A stretch of 64,000 nt of DNA from Synchiropus splendidus (taxonomy: Eukaryota; Chordata; Actinopteri; Syngnathiformes; Callionymidae), in contig NC_071348.1 of assembly GCF_027744825.2 (NCBI RefSeq), positions 22,477,563 through 22,541,562 on the forward strand. Reading direction: 5' to 3'. The position numbers were made by a program, and so were the translations under genes. The notes beneath the pieces are model-generated. The model did no database searches and had not been told where the DNA came from. It saw only the letters and a list, made by a program, of their open reading frames with translations. Positions 24,601 to 38,500 of this stretch are shown in pieces (the first letter of the stretch is position 1; every line of letters begins with the position of its first letter).

Positions 24601-27600
24601 TTTCTGCTATAGTGGGAGGTTAAAATTTCATGTTCTGAAGCTTTCCTGAAAAGTTATGGCACAATGCACAAAAACGCTTTTCAGCCTGAGATAAGGTGGG
24701 TTTCGGAACGCCAAACATAAAAGTGTTGATAACTTTCGAAAAACACTTCAGAGAGCTTAGATTTGATGTGCACCTACTAGAAAGACCCTTTCTGCTATAG
24801 TGGGAGGTTAAAATTTCATGTTCTGAAGCTTCCCTGAAAAGTTATGGCACAATGCACAAAAACGCTTTTCAGCCTGAGATAAGGTGGGTTTCCGAACGCC
24901 AAACATAAAAGTGTTGATAACTTTCGAAAAACACTTCAGACAGCTTAGATTTGATGTGCACCTACTAGAAAGACCCTTTCTGCTATAGTGGGAGGTTAAA
25001 ATTTCATGTTCTGAAGCTTCCCTGAAAAGTTATGGCACAATGCGTAAAAACGCTTTTCAGCCTGAGATAAGGTGGGTTTCGGAACGCCAAACATAAAAGT
25101 GTTGATAACTTTGGAAAAACACTTCAGACAGTTTAGATTTGATGTGCAACTACTAGAAAGACCCTTTCTGCTATAGTGGGAGGTTAAAATTTCATGTTCT
25201 GAAGCTTCCCTGAAAAGTTATGGCACAATGCACAAAAACGCTTTTCAGCCTGAGATAAGGTGGGTTTCGGAACGCCAAACATAAAAGTGTTAATAACTTT
25301 GGAAAAACACTTCAGACAGTTTAGATTTGATGTGCAACTACTAGAAAGACCCTTTCTGCTATAGTGGGAGGTTAAAATTTCATGTTCTGAAGCTTCCCTG
25401 AAAAGTTATGGCACAATGCACAAAAACGCTTTTCAGCCTGAGATAAGGTGGGTTTCGGAACGCCAAACATAAAAGTGTTGATAACTTTCGAAAAACACTT
25501 CAGAGAGCTTAGATTTGATGTGCACCTACTAGAAAGACCCTTTCTGCTATAGTGGGAGGTTAAAATTTCATGTTCTGAAGCTTCCCTGAAAAGTTATGGC
25601 ACAATGCGTAAAAACGCTTTTCAGCCTGAGATAAGGTGGGTTTCGGAACGCCAAACATAAAAGTGTTGATAACTTTGGAAAAACACTTCAGACAGTTTAG
25701 ATTTGATGTGCAACTACTAGAAAGACCCTTTCTGCTATAGTGGGAGGTTAAAATTTCATGTTCTGAAGCTTTCCTGAAAAGTTATGGCACAATGCACAAA
25801 AACGCTTTTCAGCCTGAGATAAGGTGGGTTTCGGAACGCCAAACATAAAAGTGTTGATAACTTTTGAAAAACACTTCAGACAGCTTAGATTTGATGTGCA
25901 ACTACTAGAAAGACCCTTTCTGCTATAGTGGGAGGTTAAAATTTCATGTTCTGAAGCTTCCCTGAAAACTTATGGCACAATGCACAAAAACGCTTTTCAG
26001 CCTGAGATAAGGTGGGTTTCGGAACGCCAAACATAAAAGTGTTGATAACTTTGGAAAAACACTTCAGACAGTTTAGATTTGATGTGCAACTACTAGAAAG
26101 ACCCTTTCTGCTATAGTGGGAGGTTAAAATTTCATGTTCTGAAGCTTCCCTGAAAAGTTATGGCACAATGCACAAAAACGCTTTTCAGCCTGAGATAAGG
26201 TGGGTTTCGGAACGCCAAACATAAAAGTGTTGATAACTTTCGAAAAACACTTCAGAGAGCTTAGATTTGATGTGCACCTACTAGAAAGACCCTTTCTGCT
26301 ATAGTGGGAGGTTAAAATTTCATGTTCTGAAGCTTCCCTGAAAAGTTATGGCACAATGCGTAAAAACGCTTTTCAGCCTGAGATAAGGTGGGTTTCGGAA
26401 CGCCAAACATAAAAGTGTTGATAACTTTGGAAAAACACTTCAGACAGTTTAGATTTGATGTGCAACTACTAGAAAGACCCTTTCTGCTATAGTGGGAGGT
26501 TAAAATTTCATGTTCTGAAGCTTCCCTGAAAAGTTATGGCACAATGCGTAAAAACGCTTTTCAGCCTGAGATAAGGTGGGTTTCGGAACGCCAAACATAA
26601 AAGTGTTGATAACTTTGGAAAAACACTTCAGACAGTTTAGATTTGATGTGCAACTACTAGAAAGACCCTTTCTGCTATAGTGGGAGGTTAAAATTTCATG
26701 TTCTGACGCTTTCCTGAAAAGTTATGGCACAATGCACAAAAACGCTTTTCAGCCTGAGATAAGGTGGGTTTCGGAACGCCAAACATAAAAGTGTTGATAA
26801 CTTTTGAAAAACACTTCAGACAGCTTAGATTTGATGTGCAACTACTAGAAAGACCCTTTCTGCTATAGTGGGAGGTTAAAATTTCATGTTCTGAAGCTTC
26901 CCTGAAAAGTTATGGCACAATGCACAAAAACGCTTTTCAGCCTGAGATAAGGTGGGTTTCGGAACGCCAAACATAAAAGTGTTGATAACTTTGGAAAAAC
27001 ACTTCAGACAGTTTAGATTTGATGTGCAACTACTAGAAAGACCCTTTCTGCTATAGTGGGAGGTTAAAATTTCATGTTCTGAAGCTTCCCTGAAAAGTTA
27101 TGGCACAATGCACAAAAACGCTTTTCAGCCTGAGATAAGGTGGGTTTCGGAACGCCAAACATAAAAGTGTTGATAACTTTGGAAAAACACTTCAGACAGT
27201 TTAGATTTGATGTGCAACTACTAGAAAGACCCTTTCTGCTATAGTGGGAGGTTAAAATTTCATGTTCTGAAGCTTCCCTGAAAAGTTATGGCACAATGCA
27301 CAAAAACGCTTTTCAGCCTGAGATAAGGTGGGTTTCGGAACGCCAAACATAAAAGTGTTGATAACTTTCGAAAAACACTTCAGAGAGCTTAGATTTGATG
27401 TGCACCTACTAGAAAGACCCTTTCTGCTATAGTGGGAGGTTAAAATTTCATGTTCTGAAGCTTTCCTGAAAAGTTATGGCACAATGCACAAAAACGCTTT
27501 TCAGCCTGAGATAAGGTGGGTTTCGGAACGCCAAACATAAAAGTGTTGATAACTTTCGAAAAACACTTCAGAGAGCTTAGATTTGATGTGCACCTACTAG

Positions 27601-29517
27601 AAAGACCCTTTCTGCTATAGTGGGAGGTTAAAATTTCATGTTCTGAAGCTTCCCTGAAAAGTTATGGCACAATGCGTAAAAACGCTTTTCAGCCTGAGAT
27701 AAGGTGGGTTTCGGAACGCCAAACATAAAAGTGTTGATAACTTTGGAAAAACACTTCAGACAGCTTAGATTTGATGTGCAACTACTAGAAAGACCCTTTC
27801 TGCTATAGTGGGAGGTTAAAATTTCATGTTCTGAAGCTTCCCTGAAAAGTTATGGCACAATGCACAAAAACGCTTTTCAGCCTGAGATAAGGTGGGTTTC
27901 GGAACGCCAAACATAAAAGTGTTGATAACTTTCGAAAAACACTTCAGACAGCTTAGATTTGATGTGCACCTACTAGAAAGACCCTTTCTGCTATAGTGGG
28001 AGGTTAAAATTTCATGTTCTGAAGCTTCCCTGAAAAGTTATGGCACAATGCACAAAAACGCTTTTCAGCCTGAGATAAGGTGGGTTTCGGAACGCCAAAC
28101 ATAAAAGTGTTGATAACTTTCGAAAAACACTTCAGAGAGCTTAGATTTGATGTGCACCTACTAGAAAGACCCTTTCTGCTATAGTGGGAGGTTTAAATTT
28201 CATGTTCTGAAGCTTTCCTGAAAAGTTATGGCACAATGCACAAAAACGCTTTTCAGCCTGAGATAAGGTGGGTTTCGGAACGCCAAACATAAAAGTGTTG
28301 ATAACTTTTGAAAAACACTTCAGACAGCTTAGATTTGATGTGCAACTACTAGAAAGACCCTTTCTGCTATAGTGGGAGGTTAAAATTTCATGTTCTGAAG
28401 CTTCCCTGAAAAGTTATGGCACAATGCACAAAAACGCTTTTCAGCCTGAGATAAGGTGGGTTTCGGAACGCCAAACATAAAAGTGTTGATAACTTTGGAA
28501 AAACACTTCAGACAGTTTAGATTTGATGTGCAACTACTAGAAAGACCCTTTCTGCTATAGTGGGAGGTTAAAATTTCATGTTCTGAAGCTTCCCTGAAAA
28601 GTTATGGCACAATGCACAAAAACGCTTTTCAGCCTGAGATAAGGTGGGTTTCGGAACGCCAAACATAAAAGTGTTGATAACTTTGGAAAAACACTTCAGA
28701 CAGTTTAGATTTGATGTGCAACTACTAGAAAGACCCTTTCTGCTATAGTGGGAGGTTAAAATTTCATGTTCTGAAGCTTCCCTGAAAAGTTATGGCACAA
28801 TGCACAAAAACGCTTTTCAGCCTGAGATAAGGTGGGTTTCGGAACGCCAAACATAAAAGTGTTGATAACTTTCGAAAAACACTTCAGAGAGCTTAGATTT
28901 GATGTGCACCCACTAGAAAGACCCTTTCTGCTATAGTGGGAGGTTAAAATTTCATGTTCTGAAGCTTCCCTGAAAAGTTATGGCACAATGCGTAAAAACG
29001 CTTTTCAGCCTGAGATAAGGTGGGTTTCGGAACGCCAAACATAAAAGTGTTGATAACTTTGGAAAAACACTTCAGAGAGTTTAGATTTGATGTGCAACTA
29101 CTAGAAAGACCCTTTCTGCTATAGTGGGAGGTTAAAATTTCATGTTCTGAAGCTTTCCTGAAAAGTTATGGCACAATGCACAAAAACGCTTTTCAGCCTG
29201 AGATAAGGTGGGTTTCGGAACGCCAAACATAAAAGTGTTGATAACTTTGGAAAAACACTTCAGACAGTTTAGATTTGATGTGCAACTACTAGAAAGACCC
29301 TTTCTGCTATAGTGGGAGGTTAAAATTTCATGTTCTGAAGCTTTCCTGAAAAGTTATGGCACAATGCACAAAAACGCTTTTCAGCCTGAGATAAGGTGGG
29401 TTTCGGAACGCCAAACATAAAAGTGTTGATAACTTTTGAAAAACACTTCAGACAGCTTAGATTTGATGTGCAACTACTAGAAAGACCCTTTCTGCTATAG
29501 TGGGAGGTTAAAATTTC
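15794..29517 (+). repeat. Region 2: left copy of a 73-monomer duplication (m85-m157)
   Basis: Class order: B B C D F G D | A H D B B C D F | A B' D C D | A B E C D | A C D | A B B C G D H C G C D | A B B H G D H C G H D | E C D | A B' C D D | A B B C G D H C | A B B C' D F | A. Private markers reappear exactly 13,724 bases (73 x 188) downstream: GACCATTT (16,140), ACATTTC (17,414), TGAACAG (17,692), 99C with 48T (m103-m104), CCCTATC (21,030 and 23,098), TTTCCGAAC (24,893), TGACGCT (26,707), GTTTAAAT (28,191) and GAGAGTTT (29,076). No non-satellite DNA is present. Confidence 0.9.
20870..25005 (+). repeat. 11-monomer tandem duplication (m112-m122 and m123-m133)
   Basis: Two consecutive 2,068-bp units both begin with a D monomer carrying CCCTATC and run D A B B (C or H) G D H C G (C or H). 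The D at place seven has the unusual C at 127 in both (m118, m129). Differences are m116 C versus m127 H (site 124), and m122 C versus m133 H with TTTCCGAAC. A third, partial relative A B B C G D H C follows at m143-m150 (26,698-28,201). The same set recurs in the right 73-monomer copy at 34,594-38,729 and 40,422-41,925. Confidence 0.85.
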
Positions 29518-32500
29518 ATGTTCTGAAGCTTCCCTGAAAACTTATGGCACAATGCACAAAAACGCTTTTCAGCCTGAGATAAGGTGGGTTTCGGAACGCC
29601 AAACATAAAAGTGTTGATAACTTTGGAAAAACACTTCAGACAGTTTAGATTTGATGTGCAACTACTAGAAAGACCCTTTCTGCTATAGTGGGAGGTTAAA
29701 ATTTCATGTTCTGAAGCTTCCCTGAAAAGTTATGGCACAATGCACAAAAACGCTTTTCAGCCTGAGATAAGGTGGGTTTCGGAACGCCAAACATAAAAGT
29801 GTTGATAACTTTGGAAAAACACTTCAGACAGTTTAGATTTGATGTGCAACTACTAGAAAGACCATTTCTGCTATAGTGGGAGGTTAAAATTTCATGTTCT
29901 GAAGCTTCCCTGAAAAGTTATGGCACAATGCACAAAAACGCTTTTCAGCCTGAGATAAGGTGGGTTTCGGAACGCCAAACATAAAAGTGTTGATAACTTT
30001 CGAAAAACACTTCAGAGAGCTTAGATTTGATGTGCACCTACTAGAAAGACCCTTTCTGCTATAGTGGGAGGTTAAAATTTCATGTTCTGAAGCTTCCCTG
30101 AAAAGTTATGGCACAATGCGTAAAAACGCTTTTCAGCCTGAGATAAGGTGGGTTTCGGAACGCCAAACATAAAAGTGTTGATAACTTTGGAAAAACACTT
30201 CAGACAGTTTAGATTTGATGTGCAACTACTAGAAAGACCCTTTCTGCTATAGTGGGAGGTTAAAATTTCATGTTCTGAAGCTTTCCTGAAAAGTTATGGC
30301 ACAATGCACAAAAACGCTTTTCAGCCTGAGATAAGGTGGGTTTCGGAACGCCAAACATAAAAGTGTTGATAACTTTGGAAAAACACTTCAGACAGTTTAG
30401 ATTTGATGTGCAACTACTAGAAAGACCCTTTCTGCTATAGTGGGAGGTTAAAATTTCATGTTCTGAAGCTTTCCTGAAAAGTTATGGCACAATGCACAAA
30501 AACGCTTTTCAGCCTGAGATAAGGTGGGTTTCGGAACGCCAAACATAAAAGTGTTGATAACTTTCGAAAAACACTTCAGAGAGCTTAGATTTGATGTGCA
30601 CCTACTAGAAAGACCCTTTCTGCTATAGTGGGAGGTTAAAATTTCATGTTCTGAAGCTTCCCTGAAAAGTTATGGCACAATGCGTAAAAACGCTTTTCAG
30701 CCTGAGATAAGGTGGGTTTCGGAACGCCAAACATAAAAGTGTTGATAACTTTGGAAAAACACTTCAGACAGTTTAGATTTGATGTGCAACTACTAGAAAG
30801 ACCCTTTCTGCTATAGTGGGAGGTTAAAATTTCATGTTCTGAAGCTTTCCTGAAAAGTTATGGCACAATGCACAAAAACGCTTTTCAGCCTGAGATAAGG
30901 TGGGTTTCGGAACGCCAAACATAAAAGTGTTGATAACTTTTGAAAAACACTTCAGACAGCTTAGATTTGATGTGCAACTACTAGAAAGACCCTTTCTGCT
31001 ATAGTGGGAGGTTAAAATTTCATGTTCTGAAGCTTCCCTGAAAAGTTATGGCACAATGCACAAAAACGCTTTTCAGCCTGAGATAAGGTGGGTTTCGGAA
31101 CGCCAAACATAAAAGTGTTGATAACTTTCGAAAAACATTTCAGACAGCTTAGATTTGATGTGCACCTACTAGAAAGACCCTTTCTGCTATAGTGGGAGGT
31201 TAAAATTTCATGTTCTGAAGCTTCCCTGAAAAGTTATGGCACAATGCGTAAAAACGCTTTTCAGCCTGAGATAAGGTGGGTTTCGGAACGCCAAACATAA
31301 AAGTGTTGATAACTTTGGAAAAACACTTCAGACAGTTTAGATTTGATGTGCAACTACTAGAAAGACCCTTTCTGCTATAGTGGGAGGTTAAAATTTCATG
31401 TTCTGAAGCTTCCCTGAACAGTTATGGCACAATGCACAAAAACGCTTTTCAGCCTGAGATAAGGTGGGTTTCGGAACGCCAAACATAAAAGTGTTGATAA
31501 CTTTGGAAAAACACTTCAGACAGTTTAGATTTGATGTGCAACTACTAGAAAGACCCTTTCTGCTATAGTGGGAGGTTAAAATTTCATGTTCTGAAGCTTC
31601 CCTGAAAAGTTATGGCACAATGCACAAAAACGCTTTTCAGCCTGAGATAAGGTGGGTTTCGGAACGCCAAACATAAAAGTGTTGATAACTTTGGAAAAAC
31701 ACTTCAGACAGTTTAGATTTGATGTGCAACTACTAGAAAGACCCTTTCTGCTATAGTGGGAGGTTAAAATTTCATGTTCTGAAGCTTCCCTGAAAAGTTA
31801 TGGCACAATGCACAAAAACGCTTTTCAGCCTGAGATAAGGTGGGTTTCGGAACGCCAAACATAAAAGTGTTGATAACTTTCGAAAAACACTTCAGAGAGC
31901 TTAGATTTGATGTGCACCTACTAGAAAGACCCTTTCTGCTATAGTGGGAGGTTAAAATTTCATGTTCTGAAGCTTCCCTGAAAAGTTATGGCACAATGCG
32001 TAAAAACGCTTTTCAGCCTGAGATAAGGTGGGTTTCGGAACGCCAAACATAAAAGTGTTGATAACTTTGGAAAAACACTTCAGACAGTTTAGATTTGATG
32101 TGCAACTACTAGAAAGACCCTTTCTGCTATAGTGGGAGGTTAAAATTTCATGTTCTGAAGCTTTCCTGAAAAGTTATGGCACAATGCACAAAAACGCTTT
32201 TCAGCCTGAGATAAGGTGGGTTTCGGAACGCCAAACATAAAAGTGTTGATAACTTTGGAAAAACACTTCAGACAGTTTAGATTTGATGTGCAACTACTAG
32301 AAAGACCCTTTCTGCTATAGTGGGAGGTTAAAATTTCATGTTCTGAAGCTTTCCTGAAAAGTTATGGCACAATGCACAAAAACGCTTTTCAGCCTGAGAT
32401 AAGGTGGGTTTCGGAACGCCAAACATAAAAGTGTTGATAACTTTTGAAAAACACTTCAGACAGCTTAGATTTGATGTGCAACTACTAGAAAGACCCTTTC

Positions 32501-35500
32501 TGCTATAGTGGGAGGTTAAAATTTCATGTTCTGAAGCTTCCCTGAAAACTTATGGCACAATGCACAAAAACGCTTTTCAGCCTGAGATAAGGTGGGTTTC
32601 GGAACGCCAAACATAAAAGTGTTGATAACTTTGGAAAAACACTTCAGACAGTTTAGATTTGATGTGCAACTACTAGAAAGACCCTTTCTGCTATAGTGGG
32701 AGGTTAAAATTTCATGTTCTGAAGCTTCCCTGAAAAGTTATGGCACAATGCGTAAAAACGCTTTTCAGCCTGAGATAAGGTGGGTTTCGGAACGCCAAAC
32801 ATAAAAGTGTTGATAACTTTGGAAAAACACTTCAGACAGTTTAGATTTGATGTGCAACTACTAGAAAGACCCTTTCTGCTATAGTGGGAGGTTAAAATTT
32901 CATGTTCTGAAGCTTCCCTGAAAAGTTATGGCACAATGCACAAAAACGCTTTTCAGCCTGAGATAAGGTGGGTTTCGGAACGCCAAACATAAAAGTGTTC
33001 ATAACTTTCGAAAAACACTTCAGAGAGCTTAGATTTGATGTGCACCTACTAGAAAGACCCTTTCTGCTATAGTGGGAGGTTAAAATTTCATGTTCTGAAG
33101 CTTCCCTGAAAAGTTATGGCACAATGCGTAAAAACGTTTTTCAGCCTGAGATAAGGTGGGTTTCGGAACGCCAAACATAAAAGTGTTGATAACTTTCGAA
33201 AAACACTTCAGACAGTTTAGATTTGATGTGCAACTACTAGAAAGACCCTTTCTGCTATAGTGGGAGGTTAAAATTTCATGTTCTGAAGCTTTCCTGAAAA
33301 GTTATGGCACAATGCACAAAAACGCTTTTCAGCCTGAGATAAGGTGGGTTTCGGAACGCCAAACATAAAAGTGTTGATAACTTTTGAAAAACACTTCAGA
33401 CAGCTTAGATTTGATGTGCAACTACTAGAAAGACCCTTTCTGCTATAGTGGGAGGTTAAAATTTCATGTTCTGAAGCTTCCCTGAAAAGTTATGGCACAA
33501 TGCACAAAAACGCTTTTCAGCCTGAGATAAGGTGGGTTTCGGAACGCCAAACATAAAAGTGTTGATAACTTTGGAAAAACACTTCAGACAGTTTAGATTT
33601 GATGTGCAACTACTAGAAAGACCCTTTCTGCTATAGTGGGAGGTTAAAATTTCATGTTCTGAAGCTTCCCTGAAAAGTTATGGCACAATGCACAAAAACG
33701 CTTTTCAGCCTGAGATAAGGTGGGTTTCGGAACGCCAAACATAAAAGTGTTAATAACTTTGGAAAAACACTTCAGACAGTTTAGATTTGATGTGCAACTA
33801 CTAGAAAGACCCTTTCTGCTATAGTGGGAGGTTAAAATTTCATGTTCTGAAGCTTCCCTGAAAAGTTATGGCACAATGCACAAAAACGCTTTTCAGCCTG
33901 AGATAAGGTGGGTTTCGGAACGCCAAACATAAAAGTGTTGATAACTTTCGAAAAACACTTCAGAGAGCTTAGATTTGATGTGCACCTACTAGAAAGACCC
34001 TTTCTGCTATAGTGGGAGGTTAAAATTTCATGTTCTGAAGCTTCCCTGAAAAGTTATGGCACAATGCGTAAAAACGCTTTTCAGCCTGAGATAAGGTGGG
34101 TTTCGGAACGCCAAACATAAAAGTGTTGATAACTTTGGAAAAACACTTCAGACAGTTTAGATTTGATGTGCAACTACTAGAAAGACCCTTTCTGCTATAG
34201 TGGGAGGTTAAAATTTCATGTTCTGAAGCTTTCCTGAAAAGTTATGGCACAATGCACAAAAACGCTTTTCAGCCTGAGATAAGGTGGGTTTCGGAACGCC
34301 AAACATAAAAGTGTTGATAACTTTTGAAAAACACTTCAGACAGCTTAGATTTGATGTGCAACTACTAGAAAGACCCTTTCTGCTATAGTGGGAGGTTAAA
34401 ATTTCATGTTCTGAAGCTTCCCTGAAAAGTTATGGCACAATGCACAAAAACGCTTTTCAGCCTGAGATAAGGTGGGTTTCGGAACGCCAAACATAAAAGT
34501 GTTGATAACTTTCGAAAAACACTTCAGAGAGCTTAGATTTGATGTGCACCTACTAGAAAGACCCTTTCTGCTATAGTGGGAGGTTAAAATTTCATGTTCT
34601 GAAGCTTCCCTGAAAAGTTATGGCACAATGCGTAAAAACGCTTTTCAGCCTGAGATAAGGTGGGTTTCGGAACGCCAAACATAAAAGTGTTGATAACTTT
34701 GGAAAAACACTTCAGACAGTTTAGATTTGATGTGCAACTACTAGAAAGACCCTATCTGCTATAGTGGGAGGTTAAAATTTCATGTTCTGAAGCTTTCCTG
34801 AAAAGTTATGGCACAATGCACAAAAACGCTTTTCAGCCTGAGATAAGGTGGGTTTCGGAACGCCAAACATAAAAGTGTTGATAACTTTTGAAAAACACTT
34901 CAGACAGCTTAGATTTGATGTGCAACTACTAGAAAGACCCTTTCTGCTATAGTGGGAGGTTAAAATTTCATGTTCTGAAGCTTCCCTGAAAAGTTATGGC
35001 ACAATGCACAAAAACGCTTTTCAGCCTGAGATAAGGTGGGTTTCGGAACGCCAAACATAAAAGTGTTGATAACTTTGGAAAAACACTTCAGACAGTTTAG
35101 ATTTGATGTGCAACTACTAGAAAGACCCTTTCTGCTATAGTGGGAGGTTAAAATTTCATGTTCTGAAGCTTCCCTGAAAAGTTATGGCACAATGCACAAA
35201 AACGCTTTTCAGCCTGAGATAAGGTGGGTTTCGGAACGCCAAACATAAAAGTGTTGATAACTTTGGAAAAACACTTCAGACAGTTTAGATTTGATGTGCA
35301 ACTACTAGAAAGACCCTTTCTGCTATAGTGGGAGGTTAAAATTTCATGTTCTGAAGCTTCCCTGAAAAGTTATGGCACAATGCACAAAAACGCTTTTCAG
35401 CCTGAGATAAGGTGGGTTTCGGAACGCCAAACATAAAAGTGTTGATAACTTTCGAAAAACACTTCAGAGAGCTTAGATTTGATGTGCACCTACTAGAAAG

Positions 35501-38500
35501 ACCCTTTCTGCTATAGTGGGAGGTTAAAATTTCATGTTCTGAAGCTTTCCTGAAAAGTTATGGCACAATGCACAAAAACGCTTTTCAGCCTGAGATAAGG
35601 TGGGTTTCGGAACGCCAAACATAAAAGTGTTGATAACTTTCGAAAAACACTTCAGAGAGCTTAGATTTGATGTGCACCTACTAGAAAGACCCTTTCTGCT
35701 ATAGTGGGAGGTTAAAATTTCATGTTCTGAAGCTTCCCTGAAAAGTTATGGCACAATGCGTAAAAACGCTTTTCAGCCTGAGATAAGGTGGGTTTCGGAA
35801 CGCCAAACATAAAAGTGTTGATAACTTTGGAAAAACACTTCAGACAGCTTAGATTTGATGTGCAACTACTAGAAAGACCCTTTCTGCTATAGTGGGAGGT
35901 TAAAATTTCATGTTCTGAAGCTTCCCTGAAAAGTTATGGCACAATGCACAAAAACGCTTTTCAGCCTGAGATAAGGTGGGTTTCGGAACGCCAAACATAA
36001 AAGTGTTGATAACTTTCGAAAAACACTTCAGACAGCTTAGATTTGATGTGCACCTACTAGAAAGACCCTTTCTGCTATAGTGGGAGGTTAAAATTTCATG
36101 TTCTGAAGCTTCCCTGAAAAGTTATGGCACAATGCACAAAAACGCTTTTCAGCCTGAGATAAGGTGGGTTTCGGAACGCCAAACATAAAAGTGTTGATAA
36201 CTTTCGAAAAACACTTCAGAGAGCTTAGATTTGATGTGCACCTACTAGAAAGACCCTTTCTGCTATAGTGGGAGGTTAAAATTTCATGTTCTGAAGCTTT
36301 CCTGAAAAGTTATGGCACAATGCACAAAAACGCTTTTCAGCCTGAGATAAGGTGGGTTTCGGAACGCCAAACATAAAAGTGTTGATAACTTTCGAAAAAC
36401 ACTTCAGAGAGCTTAGATTTGATGTGCACCTACTAGAAAGACCCTTTCTGCTATAGTGGGAGGTTAAAATTTCATGTTCTGAAGCTTCCCTGAAAAGTTA
36501 TGGCACAATGCACAAAAACGCTTTTCAGCCTGAGATAAGGTGGGTTTCGGAACGCCAAACATAAAAGTGTTGATAACTTTCGAAAAACACTTCAGAGAGC
36601 TTAGATTTGATGTGCACCTACTAGAAAGACCCTTTCTGCTATAGTGGGAGGTTAAAATTTCATGTTCTGAAGCTTCCCTGAAAAGTTATGGCACAATGCG
36701 TAAAAACGCTTTTCAGCCTGAGATAAGGTGGGTTTCGGAACGCCAAACATAAAAGTGTTGATAACTTTGGAAAAACACTTCAGACAGTTTAGATTTGATG
36801 TGCAACTACTAGAAAGACCCTATCTGCTATAGTGGGAGGTTAAAATTTCATGTTCTGAAGCTTTCCTGAAAAGTTATGGCACAATGCACAAAAACGCTTT
36901 TCAGCCTGAGATAAGGTGGGTTTCGGAACGCCAAACATAAAAGTGTTGATAACTTTTGAAAAACACTTCAGACAGCTTAGATTTGATGTGCAACTACTAG
37001 AAAGACCCTTTCTGCTATAGTGGGAGGTTAAAATTTCATGTTCTGAAGCTTCCCTGAAAAGTTATGGCACAATGCACAAAAACGCTTTTCAGCCTGAGAT
37101 AAGGTGGGTTTCGGAACGCCAAACATAAAAGTGTTGATAACTTTGGAAAAACACTTCAGACAGTTTAGATTTGATGTGCAACTACTAGAAAGACCCTTTC
37201 TGCTATAGTGGGAGGTTAAAATTTCATGTTCTGAAGCTTCCCTGAAAAGTTATGGCACAATGCACAAAAACGCTTTTCAGCCTGAGATAAGGTGGGTTTC
37301 GGAACGCCAAACATAAAAGTGTTGATAACTTTGGAAAAACACTTCAGACAGTTTAGATTTGATGTGCAACTACTAGAAAGACCCTTTCTGCTATAGTGGG
37401 AGGTTAAAATTTCATGTTCTGAAGCTTCCCTGAAAAGTTATGGCACAATGCACAAAAACGCTTTTCAGCCTGAGATAAGGTGGGTTTCGGAACGCCAAAC
37501 ATAAAAGTGTTGATAACTTTCGAAAAACACTTCAGACAGCTTAGATTTGATGTGCACCTACTAGAAAGACCCTTTCTGCTATAGTGGGAGGTTAAAATTT
37601 CATGTTCTGAAGCTTTCCTGAAAAGTTATGGCACAATGCACAAAAACGCTTTTCAGCCTGAGATAAGGTGGGTTTCGGAACGCCAAACATAAAAGTGTTG
37701 ATAACTTTCGAAAAACACTTCAGAGAGCTTAGATTTGATGTGCACCTACTAGAAAGACCCTTTCTGCTATAGTGGGAGGTTAAAATTTCATGTTCTGAAG
37801 CTTCCCTGAAAAGTTATGGCACAATGCGTAAAAACGCTTTTCAGCCTGAGATAAGGTGGGTTTCGGAACGCCAAACATAAAAGTGTTGATAACTTTGGAA
37901 AAACACTTCAGACAGCTTAGATTTGATGTGCAACTACTAGAAAGACCCTTTCTGCTATAGTGGGAGGTTAAAATTTCATGTTCTGAAGCTTCCCTGAAAA
38001 GTTATGGCACAATGCACAAAAACGCTTTTCAGCCTGAGATAAGGTGGGTTTCGGAACGCCAAACATAAAAGTGTTGATAACTTTCGAAAAACACTTCAGA
38101 CAGCTTAGATTTGATGTGCACCTACTAGAAAGACCCTTTTTGCTATAGTGGGAGGTTAAAATTTCATGTTCTGAAGCTTCCCTGAAAAGTTATGGCACAA
38201 TGCACAAAAACGCTTTTCAGCCTGAGATAAGGTGGGTTTCGGAACGCCAAACATAAAAGTGTTGATAACTTTCGAAAAACACTTCAGAGAGCTTAGATTT
38301 GATGTGCACCTACTAGAAAGACCCTTTCTGCTATAGTGGGAGGTTAAAATTTCATGTTCTGAAGCTTTCCTGAAAAGTTATGGCACAATGCACAAAAACG
38401 CTTTTCAGCCTGAGATAAGGTGGGTTTCGGAACGCCAAACATAAAAGTGTTGATAACTTTCGAAAAACACTTCAGAGAGCTTAGATTTGATGTGCACCTA

